Shown in pieces: positions 28,031 through 37,327 of a stretch of DNA of 64,000 nucleotides. Origin of the DNA: an uncultured Roseiflexaceae bacterium (GTDB taxonomy: Bacteria > Chloroflexota > Chloroflexia > Chloroflexales > Roseiflexaceae); the NCBI GenBank assembly GCA_937974195.1, contig CALJIC010000288.1, positions 1 through 64,000 on the forward strand, in the 5' to 3' direction. How positions within the stretch are numbered: position 1 is the stretch's first letter; each line of letters starts with the position of its first letter. The notes beneath the pieces are model-generated. The model was not told where the DNA came from and did no database searches. It saw nothing but the letters and a program-made list of their open reading frames with translations. The translations under genes and the position numbers were made by a program.

Positions 28031-29269
28031 ATGCACCTGTCACAGGATCATGTCCGCGCGCTGATGCTCGCCGCCCAGGGGCTGCTCGCGCCCCCCGCCG
28101 CCCCGGCCACAAAGGCCGATGTCCTCGCAGCCATCCGGCGCATGGGCGCGCTGCAGATCGACACGATTCACGTGGTGGCGCGCAGCCCATATCTTGTGCT
28201 CTGGAGCCGCCTCGGCGCCTACCAGCCCCGCTGGCTCGACGAGCTGCTCGCCGAGGGCGCGATCTTCGAGTACTGGTCCCACGAGGCCTGCTTCCTGCCG
28301 ATCGAGGACTACCCGCTCTACCGCCGGCTGATGCTCGAGGGGCTGGGGCGCCCCTCGTGGAACGTGCACCGCTGGCTCGACGCGCACCGCGCCGACGTCG
28401 ATCGCGTCATGGCGGTCATCCGCGCCAACGGCGCGGTGCGCTCCGCGGACTTCGAGCGCACCGACGGGCAGAGGGGCGCCTGGTGGAACTGGAAGATCGA
28501 GAAGGAGGTGCTCGAGGCGCTCTACACCGCCGGCGACCTGATGATCGCCCGGCGCGAGAACTTCCAGCGCGTCTACGACCTGCGCGAGCGCGTGCTCCCC
28601 ACCTGGGACGACTCGCAGGCCCCGTCGCTCGAAGCGACCCGCCGCGCGCTGGCGCTCAAGACCGTGCGCGCCCTCGGCGTGACGCCGCCGCGCTGGCTGG
28701 CGGACTACTTCCGGGCGCGCCGGCAGAACAGCGCCCGGCTGCTGGAGCAGCTCGCCAGCGAGGGCGAGGTCGTGCCGGTCACAGTCGAGGGCTGGAGCGA
28801 GCCCGGCTACATCCACCCGGACAACCTCGCGCTGGCCGAGGCCGCGGCCGCCGGGCAGCTCCGCCCCACCTACACGACCCTGCTCTCGCCGTTCGACCCG
28901 CTGGTCTGGGACCGGCGGCGCGCGCTCGAGCTGTTCGGCTTCGAGTACCGGATCGAGTGCTACACGCCGGCGCCGGCGCGGCGCTACGGCTACTTCACGC
29001 TGCCGATCCTGCGCCGCGGGCAGCTCATCGGCCGGCTCGACCCCAAGGCGCACCGCAAGGAGCGGGTCTTCGAGGTCAAGGCGCTGTACCTCGAGCCCGG
29101 CGTCCCCGTGACCGATGCGCTCGTCGCCGATCTCGGGGAGGCGCTCCAGAGCTGCGCCGCCTGGCACGGGACGCCCGAGGTCGTCGTGCGCCGCTCGGAG
29201 CCGCCGGAGCTGGCCGAGCAGCTGCAGGCCACCCTCGCCTCTAACAAATCTCCTACCGTAGACGTTTGA
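28031..29269 (+). CDS. YcaQ/AlkX-type DNA glycosylase (HTH_42 family)
   Basis: 412 aa. The conserved N-terminal motif ALQIDTIHVVARSPYLVL contains Gln42-Ile-Asp44, the QxD pair used by E. coli YcaQ (AlkX); the Streptomyces AlkZ branch has QxQ. The tandem winged-helix region follows (YWSHEACFLP, GRPSWNVHRWL, LLSPFDPLVWDR, GRLDPKAHRKE). Family members unhook interstrand crosslinks and remove bulky N7 adducts from DNA. The SOS-type box at its promoter suggests damage induction. It stands alone on the plus strand. Confidence 0.85.
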   Translation: MHLSQDHVRALMLAAQGLLAPPAAPATKADVLAAIRRMGALQIDTIHVVARSPYLVLWSRLGAYQPRWLDELLAEGAIFEYWSHEACFLPIEDYPLYRRLMLEGLGRPSWNVHRWLDAHRADVDRVMAVIRANGAVRSADFERTDGQRGAWWNWKIEKEVLEALYTAGDLMIARRENFQRVYDLRERVLPTWDDSQAPSLEATRRALALKTVRALGVTPPRWLADYFRARRQNSARLLEQLASEGEVVPVTVEGWSEPGYIHPDNLALAEAAAAGQLRPTYTTLLSPFDPLVWDRRRALELFGFEYRIECYTPAPARRYGYFTLPILRRGQLIGRLDPKAHRKERVFEVKALYLEPGVPVTDALVADLGEALQSCAAWHGTPEVVVRRSEPPELAEQLQATLASNKSPTVDV

Positions 29270-29294
29270 TCGGCAGGCGCAGGTAGAGTACAAT
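29266..29294 (+). promoter_or_regulatory. Promoter of FmdB-type gene
   Basis: TTGATC at 29266-29271 and TACAAT at 29289-29294 are spaced by 17 bp. The -35 overlaps the last codons of the glycosylase gene. Confidence 0.7.
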
Positions 29295-29341
29295 ATGGAC
29301 CGAATGCGAATAGCTTCGACCGCCAGGAGGTTTGGAAGGTT

Positions 29342-29623
29342 ATGCCGACCTATGTCTACGCCTGTGATTCGTGTGGCGCCCAGTTTGAACAGTTTCAGTC
29401 CTTCAGAGATGAGCCGCTGCAGACTTGCCCGCGGTGCAGCGGCGGGGTGCGCCGCGTTTTCCAGCCCGTAGGCATTGTTTTCAAAGGTTCGGGTTGGTAT
29501 ATCACCGATAGCCGCAAGACCGACAGCGCCAGCGTCGGCTCTGATAGCAGCTCGAAGACTGAGAAGTCTGAGTCGAAGAGCGAGACAACGAGCAGCAGTG
29601 ACTCGAAGCCCGCGACAGATTAA
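29342..29623 (+). CDS. FmdB-family zinc-ribbon protein
   Basis: 93 aa. Two CxxC pairs (Cys8/Cys11 and Cys29/Cys32) form a putative regulatory zinc ribbon as in FmdB. The motif PTYVYACDSCGAQFEQFQS is typical of the family. From about residue 58 the protein is a low-complexity tail rich in Ser, Lys, Glu and Thr. The role of FmdB-like proteins is unproven. It precedes cysE by 205 bp. Confidence 0.85.
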   Translation: MPTYVYACDSCGAQFEQFQSFRDEPLQTCPRCSGGVRRVFQPVGIVFKGSGWYITDSRKTDSASVGSDSSSKTEKSESKSETTSSSDSKPATD

Positions 29624-29828
29624 CCGACCGACCCTGCAGGGCCTCACGTATGCCTCCCGGGAACCCCGGAGGCGCGCGGCCAGAGCTACCTGCACCTGTC
29701 GTTAGGGGCGATGTCGGGCGTAGGAGCGAGGAGGCGTATCGGCGTACGTCCCGCACCTTCGTCCGTACAGCGCCCCTCGTGTGTGTGCAGCGCTCCGGCG
29801 TGCTCCTTCGGCTCACGGGAGGTTCTTT
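29624..29828. other. Leader region of cysE
   Basis: 205 bp holding a GCCTCC/GGAGGC hairpin at 29652-29673 and no clear promoter hexamers. Because cysE-cysS operons can be controlled by T-box or SAM elements I looked for those and did not find their conserved sequences. Confidence 0.4.
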
Positions 29829-30602
29829 ATGTCCAACGACCACCCACTGCGCATCCTGCGCGATGACATACGGGCGATCTTTCTCAACGACCCGGCCGCG
29901 CGCAACCTGGCCGAGGTCCTGCTCTACCCCGGCCTCCACGCGATCATCATGCACCGCATCGCCCACTTCCTCTGGCGGCGGCGCGTGCCCTTCCTCCCGC
30001 GGCTGATCTCGCAGATCAGCCGCTTCCTGACCGGCATCGAGATCCACCCCGGCGCCCGGATCGGCCGCGGGTTCTTCATCGACCACGGCATGGGCGTGGT
30101 GATCGGCGAGACGACCGAGATCGGCGACTGGGTGATGCTCTACCAGGGCGTGACCCTGGGCGGCACCGGCAAGCAGACGGGCAAGCGCCACCCGACCGTC
30201 GAGGACCACGCGATCATCGGCGTCGGCGCGATCGTCCTCGGCGCGATCACCGTCGGCAAGGGCGCCCGCGTCGGCGGCGGCGCGGTGGTGGTGAAGGACG
30301 TCCCGCCCTACTCGACCGCCGTGGGCGTCCCCGCGCGCATCGTCGCCCACCGCGACCCGGTGACGGGCGAGACGCGGCGCGTGGAGCAGCTGCCGGACCC
30401 GGAGGCCGAGATGCTGCGCGGCCTGCGGGCCAAGGTTCTGGAGCTCGAAGAGCGGCTCACCGAGCTGGAGATCGCCACCGACCACCACACGCTCGAGCAC
30501 CACCAGCCCTACGACGCGCTCCCGGCCCAGCTGTGGGCCTCGCTCGGCGAGAATGGCGCGGTGAAGGACTACGACGAGTTTACGTCCGGCGGGGGTATCT
30601 AG
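29829..30602 (+). CDS. cysE: Serine O-acetyltransferase
   Basis: 257 aa. The left-handed beta helix of hexapeptide repeats runs from GIEIHPGARIGRGFFIDHG through GVVIGETTEIGD to VGVPARIV, with the family signature FIDHGMGVVIGET and VTLGGTGK. It makes O-acetylserine for cysteine synthesis. The C-terminal 70 residues form a charged helical extension not needed in typical short CysE. The start at MSNDHP (29829) is fixed by GGAGG upstream. It forms an operon with cysS. Confidence 0.92.
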   Translation: MSNDHPLRILRDDIRAIFLNDPAARNLAEVLLYPGLHAIIMHRIAHFLWRRRVPFLPRLISQISRFLTGIEIHPGARIGRGFFIDHGMGVVIGETTEIGDWVMLYQGVTLGGTGKQTGKRHPTVEDHAIIGVGAIVLGAITVGKGARVGGGAVVVKDVPPYSTAVGVPARIVAHRDPVTGETRRVEQLPDPEAEMLRGLRAKVLELEERLTELEIATDHHTLEHHQPYDALPAQLWASLGENGAVKDYDEFTSGGGI

Positions 30603-30603
30603 G

Positions 30604-30650
30604 GCGCATCCGTAAGCCTGGAGGCGCCTACCGGCCTCCGGCGGATGCGC
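30604..30650 (+). other. Two-tier hairpin between cysE and cysS
   Basis: GCGCATCCG (30604-30612) pairs with 30642-30650, and GGAGGC (30620-30625) with 30634-30639 inside. It would punctuate the cysE-cysS mRNA and covers the alternative upstream start of cysS. Confidence 0.6.
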
Positions 30651-30671
30651 GGACGACAATTGAGTGAAGCC

Positions 30672-32093
<1,422 letters not shown>

Positions 32094-32106
32094 CGACGTC
32101 TCGGCC

Positions 32107-32151
32107 GGCTGTGTCTGTGTGCGGCAGGCTCGCCGCCGCGCGGACACAGCC
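32107..32151 (+). terminator. Two-tier hairpin between cysS and prmA
   Basis: GGCTGTGTC at 32107-32115 pairs with 32143-32151, and GCGGC (32121-32125) with 32132-32136 inside. No T-run follows, so it may attenuate or protect the mRNA rather than end it. Confidence 0.5.
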
Positions 32152-32168
32152 TCTCTGGATGGCACCGA

Positions 32169-33149
32169 ATGAGCTGGCTTGAACTCTCCGTAGAATGTGA
32201 GCCCGAGGCCGTCGAGTCGGTGAGCGAGCTGCTGGCGCGCTACGGCTACAACGGCGGGGTGGCGATCGAGCAGCCGATCATCCCCGGCGCCGACGGCCCG
32301 GAGTACACCCACGACGCCACGCGGCCGGTCGTGGTCCGCACCTACCTGCCGCTCGACGAGCAGGCCGAGGAGACGCGCTCGCGCGTCGAGCAGGGGCTGT
32401 GGTTCCTGGGCATGATGCGCCACGTCGGCCCGCTCCAGACGCGCCCGCTCGAGGAGCAGGACTGGGCCAACGCCTGGAAGCGCTACTACAGCATCCAGCG
32501 CATCGGCGCCCGGACGGTGGTGGTGCCCTCCTGGCTCGACTACCAGCCGCAGCCCGGCGACCTGGTGCTGCGGCTCGACCCCGGCATGGCCTTCGGCACC
32601 GGGCTGCACGCCACGACCCGCCTGTGCGTCGCGCTGCTGGAGGAGTACGCCCGGCCGGGCATGGCGACGCTCGACCTCGGCTGCGGCTCGGGCATCCTGG
32701 CGGTGGCCGCCGCGCTGCTCGGCGCGCGCCCGGTCCTGGCGCTGGACACCGACCCGATCGCGGTCACGGCGACGCGCGAGAACGCCGAGCGGAACGGCGT
32801 CGCTGACATCGTCACCGTGGCCGAGGGCAGCCTCGGCGCCGGGGCCACGTTCGGTCACTGGCTGTACGGGCCGGATACCGGCGAGCGGACGACTGCCGGC
32901 GGAGCGCAGCGCCCCACATCCCAGGCCGAGCGGTTCGACCTGATCGTCGCGAATATCATCGCCAAGGTCCATGTGGCGCTCGGCGCCGACTACGTCGACG
33001 CGCTCGTGCCCGGCGGCCTGCTGATCGTCTCCGGGATCATCGCCGACCGCGAGCCGGAGGTCGTCCAGGCCTTCGCCGAGGTGAGCCTTGAGCCGGTCGA
33101 GCGGCGCCAGGAGGGCGACTGGGTCGCGCTGGTCTACCGGCGGCCCTGA
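32169..33149 (+). CDS. prmA: Ribosomal protein L11 methyltransferase
   Basis: 326 aa. The N-terminal substrate-recognition domain is followed by the SAM-binding motif LDLGCGSGILAVAAALLGA and the catalytic VANIIAKV loop (NxxA). A 30-residue insertion (GATFGHWLYGPDTGERTTAG) before the VANIIA strand is unusual and rich in Gly and Thr. The product trimethylates ribosomal protein L11. It is followed 22 bp later by rsmE, a common pairing. Confidence 0.92.
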   Translation: MSWLELSVECEPEAVESVSELLARYGYNGGVAIEQPIIPGADGPEYTHDATRPVVVRTYLPLDEQAEETRSRVEQGLWFLGMMRHVGPLQTRPLEEQDWANAWKRYYSIQRIGARTVVVPSWLDYQPQPGDLVLRLDPGMAFGTGLHATTRLCVALLEEYARPGMATLDLGCGSGILAVAAALLGARPVLALDTDPIAVTATRENAERNGVADIVTVAEGSLGAGATFGHWLYGPDTGERTTAGGAQRPTSQAERFDLIVANIIAKVHVALGADYVDALVPGGLLIVSGIIADREPEVVQAFAEVSLEPVERRQEGDWVALVYRRP

Positions 33150-33171
33150 GGGCCCATACGACAGACAGGCG

Positions 33172-34011
33172 ATGCCCCGACGACCCCGCGAGACAACCAG
33201 CAGCAACACCTACCGCTTCTTCGTCGACCCCGCCGCGTTCGAGGGCGAACGGTTCACGAGCGGCGACCCGGAGCTCGCGCGCCAGATCGGCGGCGTGCTG
33301 CGCCTCGGCCCCGGCGATCGGATCGTGGCGCTCGACGGCGAGGGCTGGGAGCACGTCGTCGCGCTGGAGCGCGTGGACCGGCGCGGCGCGGTGACCGGCC
33401 GGATCGAGCGCCGCACCGCGGCCGCGGGCGAGCCGCGGGCGCAGCTCACGCTCTACCTGCCGCTCATCCGGCCGGAGCGCTTCGAGTGGGCGCTCCAGAA
33501 GGGCACCGAGCTCGGCGCCACGGCCTTCGTGCCGACGATCTGCGCCCACAGCTTCTCGGAGGGCGGCCCAGCCGCCGGCAAGCTGCTCCGCTGGCGCAAG
33601 ATCCTGCGCGAGGCGGCCGAGCAGTCCCGCCGCGGGCGCCTGCCGCGCCTGGAGTCCCCGATCCCCTTCGCCGACGCCTGCGCGCGCGCCGGTGCGGCGG
33701 GCCACGCGCTGCTGCTGTGGGAGGGCCAGGGCGCCGCCGGGCTACGCGAGGTGCTGCGGCGCCTCACGGATCGGGGGCGGCCGATAGAGCACGGCGCCCC
33801 CGACGCCGCCGGGCACGATGCGCCAGCGCCGGACCTTCGCGCCTGGTCGATCCTGAGCGGCCCTGAGGGCGGGCTCAGCGAGGAGGAGCGGCGCCTCGCC
33901 GACCGCCATGGTATCATTCCCGTATCGCTTGGCCCACGGACGCTGCGCGCCGAGACCGCACCCATCGCCGCCGCTGCAGCGGTATTGTATGAGGTGGGGG
34001 ATCTTGAGTGA
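33172..34011 (+). CDS. rsmE: 16S rRNA (uracil1498-N3)-methyltransferase
   Basis: 279 aa. An N-terminal PUA-like domain is followed by the SPOUT knot, with the diagnostic C-terminal motifs LSGPEGGLSEEE and SLGPRTLRAETA. It methylates U1498 of 16S rRNA. The start at MPRRPRETT (33172) has only a weak ACAGG ribosome-binding site and is chosen because the domain starts shortly after. It is translated after prmA. Confidence 0.93.
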   Translation: MPRRPRETTSSNTYRFFVDPAAFEGERFTSGDPELARQIGGVLRLGPGDRIVALDGEGWEHVVALERVDRRGAVTGRIERRTAAAGEPRAQLTLYLPLIRPERFEWALQKGTELGATAFVPTICAHSFSEGGPAAGKLLRWRKILREAAEQSRRGRLPRLESPIPFADACARAGAAGHALLLWEGQGAAGLREVLRRLTDRGRPIEHGAPDAAGHDAPAPDLRAWSILSGPEGGLSEEERRLADRHGIIPVSLGPRTLRAETAPIAAAAAVLYEVGDLE

Positions 34012-34079
34012 CACGACGCACGCGGCGGCCCTGCCCCGCGCCCCACTGCCACAAACATCTCCCGCAGCCGATCTGAGCC

Positions 34080-34113
34080 AAAGCCGCTGCAGTTCCGATC
34101 AGCAGCGGGCTTT
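34080..34113 (+). terminator. Probable terminator of prmA-rsmE
   Basis: AAGCC-GCTGC at 34081-34090 pairs with GCAGC-GGCTT at 34102-34112 with one bulged G and ends in a short TTT. It is a weak intrinsic terminator. Confidence 0.5.
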
Positions 34114-34188
34114 CACGCGGATCTATAGTCACGGGGACATTATCGGCACATAGACCCTTGCGCCCAGCGAAGCTCGGAGGAACGCCCC

Positions 34189-35532
34189 ATGTCTATCCCG
34201 ACGCGTGCCATCCTGCGCGGCTCGCTCTCCGCGCTCCTCCTCGTCATCGGCTTCGTCGCCGGCTGGGTCGGCAACGCCCTCTACGGCGACCGGTTCCCGA
34301 TCGCGAGCCTGGTGCCGGCGCTGGGGCCGGGGCTGGTGGCCAACCAGGGCACGCCGCCCGAGCTTCGGCAGCGCTTCAGCGTCTTCTGGGAGGTCTGGAA
34401 CCTCGTCGAGAGCCAGCACTACCAGCGGCGCACGCTCGACCGCCAGCGGATGATCTGGGGCGCGATCCGCGGCATGCTCGCCACCCTGAACGACCAGTAC
34501 ACCGTCTACCAGGAGCCCGAGCTGGCCGCGCAGACCAACGAGCACATGCAGGGGCGCCAGGGCGGCATCGGCACCTACCTGCGCATCACCGACGGGCGCG
34601 CGTACCTCTGGAAGCCGTTCAAGAACGGCCCGGCCGTCGCCGCCGGGCTGGCGCAGGACGACGAGATCCTCGCGGTGGACGGGCAGGAGATCGGGCCGCT
34701 GATCGCCGGGCTGGACACCAACGAGGCGGCGGTCAAGGTCGCCGCGATGATCCGCGGCCAGCCGGGCACCGAGGTGACCCTGCGCATCCGGCGCGCCGCC
34801 ACCGGGGAGGTGATCGAGCTGACGATCACCCGCGCCGATGTGGTGGTGCCGAGCGTCGAGAGCCGCATGTTCCCCCAGGGCATCGCGTACATCCGCATCA
34901 GCGAGTTCAAGGTCAACACCACCCGCGAGTTCGACGACGCGCTGCGCGAGCTGCTGCCGCAGAACCCGAAGGGCATGATCCTCGACCTGCGCAACAACCC
35001 CGGCGGCTTCCTCCAGAACGCGCAGGAGGTGCTCGGGCGGCTCTACGAGGGCACGGCGCTCTTCGAGGAGAACGGCGAGGGCACCCTCACCGAGCTGCGC
35101 ACGATCAGCGGGGACCGCAGCCTGCGCGCCTTCGACCTGCCGCTGGTCGTCCTCGTCAACGGCGGGTCCGCCAGCGCGAGCGAGATCGTCGCCGGCGCGC
35201 TGCGCGACTCGCGCGACGATGTGTTCCTGCTCGGCGAGAAGACCTTCGGCAAGGGCTCGGTGCAGAACATCTACACCTTGAGCGACGGCGGCAGCGCCCG
35301 CATCACCTTCGCCCACTGGCTCACGCCCTCCAAGGAGCAGATCCATCAGGTCGGCATCGTGCCGCAGTACGTCGTGCCCTACGCCGAGGATAAGGACACC
35401 CCGGCGCCGTGTGTCGCCGACCGCCAGCCGGCGCCCGGCAGCACCTCCTGCCCCGACAACCAGCTCTACTACGCCATCCAGCTGCTGCTCACCGGCACCC
35501 CGCCGCCGGCCACCCCGGCAGCGGCGCGGTGA
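34189..35532 (+). CDS. ctpA: C-terminal processing peptidase (S41 family)
   Basis: 447 aa. An N-terminal membrane anchor (about 9-28) is followed by a PDZ domain (GIGTYLRITDG, PAVAAGLAQDDEILAVDG). The S41 protease core has VNGGSASASEIVAGAL around residues 325-340 (nucleophile Ser) and Lys355 in FGKGSVQ. It should cleave C-terminal tails of secreted or membrane proteins. GGAGG lies 8 nt before the ATG. It stands alone downstream of rsmE. Confidence 0.93.
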   Translation: MSIPTRAILRGSLSALLLVIGFVAGWVGNALYGDRFPIASLVPALGPGLVANQGTPPELRQRFSVFWEVWNLVESQHYQRRTLDRQRMIWGAIRGMLATLNDQYTVYQEPELAAQTNEHMQGRQGGIGTYLRITDGRAYLWKPFKNGPAVAAGLAQDDEILAVDGQEIGPLIAGLDTNEAAVKVAAMIRGQPGTEVTLRIRRAATGEVIELTITRADVVVPSVESRMFPQGIAYIRISEFKVNTTREFDDALRELLPQNPKGMILDLRNNPGGFLQNAQEVLGRLYEGTALFEENGEGTLTELRTISGDRSLRAFDLPLVVLVNGGSASASEIVAGALRDSRDDVFLLGEKTFGKGSVQNIYTLSDGGSARITFAHWLTPSKEQIHQVGIVPQYVVPYAEDKDTPAPCVADRQPAPGSTSCPDNQLYYAIQLLLTGTPPPATPAAAR

Positions 35533-35697
35533 CACGCCGCCATCCCCACAGGCGAAATCCGCCGCCTCTGCGCCCCAGGAGCTCGCCGCGGGCCGCCGGA
35601 GCCCGCTGCCCATCAACTGATTTGCCGTCTCTACGCGGTCGGGACGCCGTCGCCGGCGCGCCGCGCCTGCCGCGGCCTGATTCTTCAGCCGGGGCAG

Positions 35698-35726
35698 TTG
35701 CCAAATTGTGACCCTTCACATACAAT
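35698..35726 (+). promoter_or_regulatory. Promoter of sugar ABC importer operon
   Basis: TTGCCA at 35698-35703 and TACAAT at 35721-35726 have a 17-bp spacer. Confidence 0.75.
35707..35720. promoter_or_regulatory. Operator candidate TGTGA-CCCT-TCACA
   Basis: A perfect 5-4-5 palindrome fills the spacer up to the base before the -10 box. A bound regulator would block polymerase. It looks like a half-length Crp-type or GntR-type site; the protein is unknown. Confidence 0.5.
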
Positions 35727-35865
35727 GGGCGTGTTCATCGTTTTCCCACAGGCACGTGGCGCTCTCACTGGCGTCTGCAGCGCCACACCATTACAGGAGG
35801 TGGCCCGCTCGACACATGGCTGAGCACCTCATGACGAAGCTGTCTCCTAGAAAGGCAGGGTACTA

Positions 35866-37254
35866 ATGTCAGCACTGAATCGCTGGACAAAGATGCTCGG
35901 TCTCATGGCGGCGCTGGCCCTTGTGCTCGCCGCCTGTGGGCAGGGTGGCACCACCGCCCAGCCTACCGCCGCTCCGGCCGCCGAGCAGCCCACCGCTGCC
36001 CCGGCCGCCGAGGAGCCCGCCGCCCCGGCCGCTGAGGAGCCCACCGCTGCCCCGGCCGCCGAGGAGCCCGCCGCGACGGACGGCGGCGGCAAGCTCGAGA
36101 TCTTCAGCTGGTGGACCAACGGCGGCGAGGCCACCGGCCTCGAGAAGATGTACGAGCTCTACCGCGCGCAGAACCCCGGCGTCGAGATCATCAACGCCAC
36201 CGTCGCTGGCGGCGCCGGCACCAACGCCAAGACGGTGCTCAAGACCCGGCTGCAGGGCGGCCAGCCGCCGGACAGCTGGCAGGTCCACGCCGGCAAGGAG
36301 CTGACCTCCTACGTCGACGCCGGCCAGATGGAGCCGCTGACCGCTTTCTTCCAGGAGCAGGGCTTCGACAAGGTGATGCCGCCGCTGCTGCTCGAGCAGA
36401 TCACCTACAAGGGTGAGATCTGGTCGGTGCCGGTCAACATCCACCGCTCCAACGTCCTCTGGTACAACATCAAGATCTTCGAGGACAACGGCCTGACGCC
36501 GCCGAAGACGCTGGACGAGTTCTTCAGCGTCGCCGAGGCCCTCCAGGGCCAGGGCATCATCCCGCTGGCGGTGGGCGGCAAGGACAAGTTCGAGACGCCG
36601 CACCTGTTCGAGAGCGTGCTGCTGGCCACCTTCGGCCCTGAGGACTACGCCGCGCTCTTCCAGGAGGGCGCCGACTGGAGCGACCCGCGCGTGCAGCAGG
36701 CGGCGGAGACCGCGGCGCGCATGCTCGAGTACTCCAACAGCGACCGCTCGGCGCTGGGCTGGGCAGACGCGATGCAGCTCGTGCTGGACGGCAAGGCTGC
36801 GATGACGATCATGGGCGACTGGGCGCACGGCTACGCGCTCAGCAAGGGCCTCAAGCCGAACGTGGACTACGGCTACGCGCCGGCGCCCGGCACCGAGGGC
36901 GTGTTCATGTGGCTGAGCGACAGCTTCGGCCTGGCCAAGGGCGCCCCCAACCCCGAGCAGGCGCGCGCCTGGCTGGCGCTGTGCGGCTCGAAGGAGGGCC
37001 AGGACGCCTTCAACCCGGCGAAGGGCTCGATCCCGGCCCGCACTGATGCCGACCGGAGCCTGTACGACGAGTACCTGCAGTACTCGATCGACGCCTTCGC
37101 CAGCGAGACCCTGGCTCCCTCGATCGTCCACGGCGCCGCTGCGCCTGAGGCCTACATGACCTCCTACGGCAACGCCCTGAACGTCTTCGCCGCCGACCTC
37201 GACGTGGAGACGCTCGTCCAGGCGCTGCAGGACGCGACGAGCGACCTGCAGTAG
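35866..37254 (+). CDS. Carbohydrate ABC transporter substrate-binding lipoprotein (CUT1)
   Basis: 462 aa. Lipoprotein signal LVLAAC, followed by an Ala/Pro/Glu linker built of repeats (AAPAAEEPT). The mature fold starts at GKLEIFSWWTNGGEATGLEKM and is of the family 1 extracellular sugar-binding type (WSVPVNIHRSNVLWYN, KAAMTIMGDWAHGY). It binds an oligosaccharide or monosaccharide outside the cell and hands it to the two permeases that follow. The substrate is not evident. Confidence 0.92.
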   Translation: MSALNRWTKMLGLMAALALVLAACGQGGTTAQPTAAPAAEQPTAAPAAEEPAAPAAEEPTAAPAAEEPAATDGGGKLEIFSWWTNGGEATGLEKMYELYRAQNPGVEIINATVAGGAGTNAKTVLKTRLQGGQPPDSWQVHAGKELTSYVDAGQMEPLTAFFQEQGFDKVMPPLLLEQITYKGEIWSVPVNIHRSNVLWYNIKIFEDNGLTPPKTLDEFFSVAEALQGQGIIPLAVGGKDKFETPHLFESVLLATFGPEDYAALFQEGADWSDPRVQQAAETAARMLEYSNSDRSALGWADAMQLVLDGKAAMTIMGDWAHGYALSKGLKPNVDYGYAPAPGTEGVFMWLSDSFGLAKGAPNPEQARAWLALCGSKEGQDAFNPAKGSIPARTDADRSLYDEYLQYSIDAFASETLAPSIVHGAAAPEAYMTSYGNALNVFAADLDVETLVQALQDATSDLQ

Positions 37255-37269
37255 GACGCAAGCATGGTT

Positions 37270-37310
37270 TACGGGTTACACAGCGCGTGTCCCGCGCTGT
37301 GTAACCCGTA
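37270..37310 (+). other. 18-bp perfect hairpin between binding protein and permease genes
   Basis: Positions 37270-37287 pair with 37293-37310 around TGTCC. It probably protects or partially terminates the upstream mRNA so that the binding protein is made in excess over the permeases, as known for malE-malF. Confidence 0.75.
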
Positions 37311-37327
37311 GCCAGTAGGCGCCAGCT

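Larger units (their letters stand above)
35533..35865. other. Intergenic region before sugar importer operon
   Basis: 333 bp. It contains the promoter at 35698-35726 with its palindromic operator candidate and a leader of about 130 nt. No gene or other structure is recognised in the first 160 bp. Confidence 0.6.

Noticed and set aside
29624..29828. T-box or SAM riboswitch before cysE
   Set aside because: The conserved T-box antiterminator sequence and SAM-aptamer motifs were not found.
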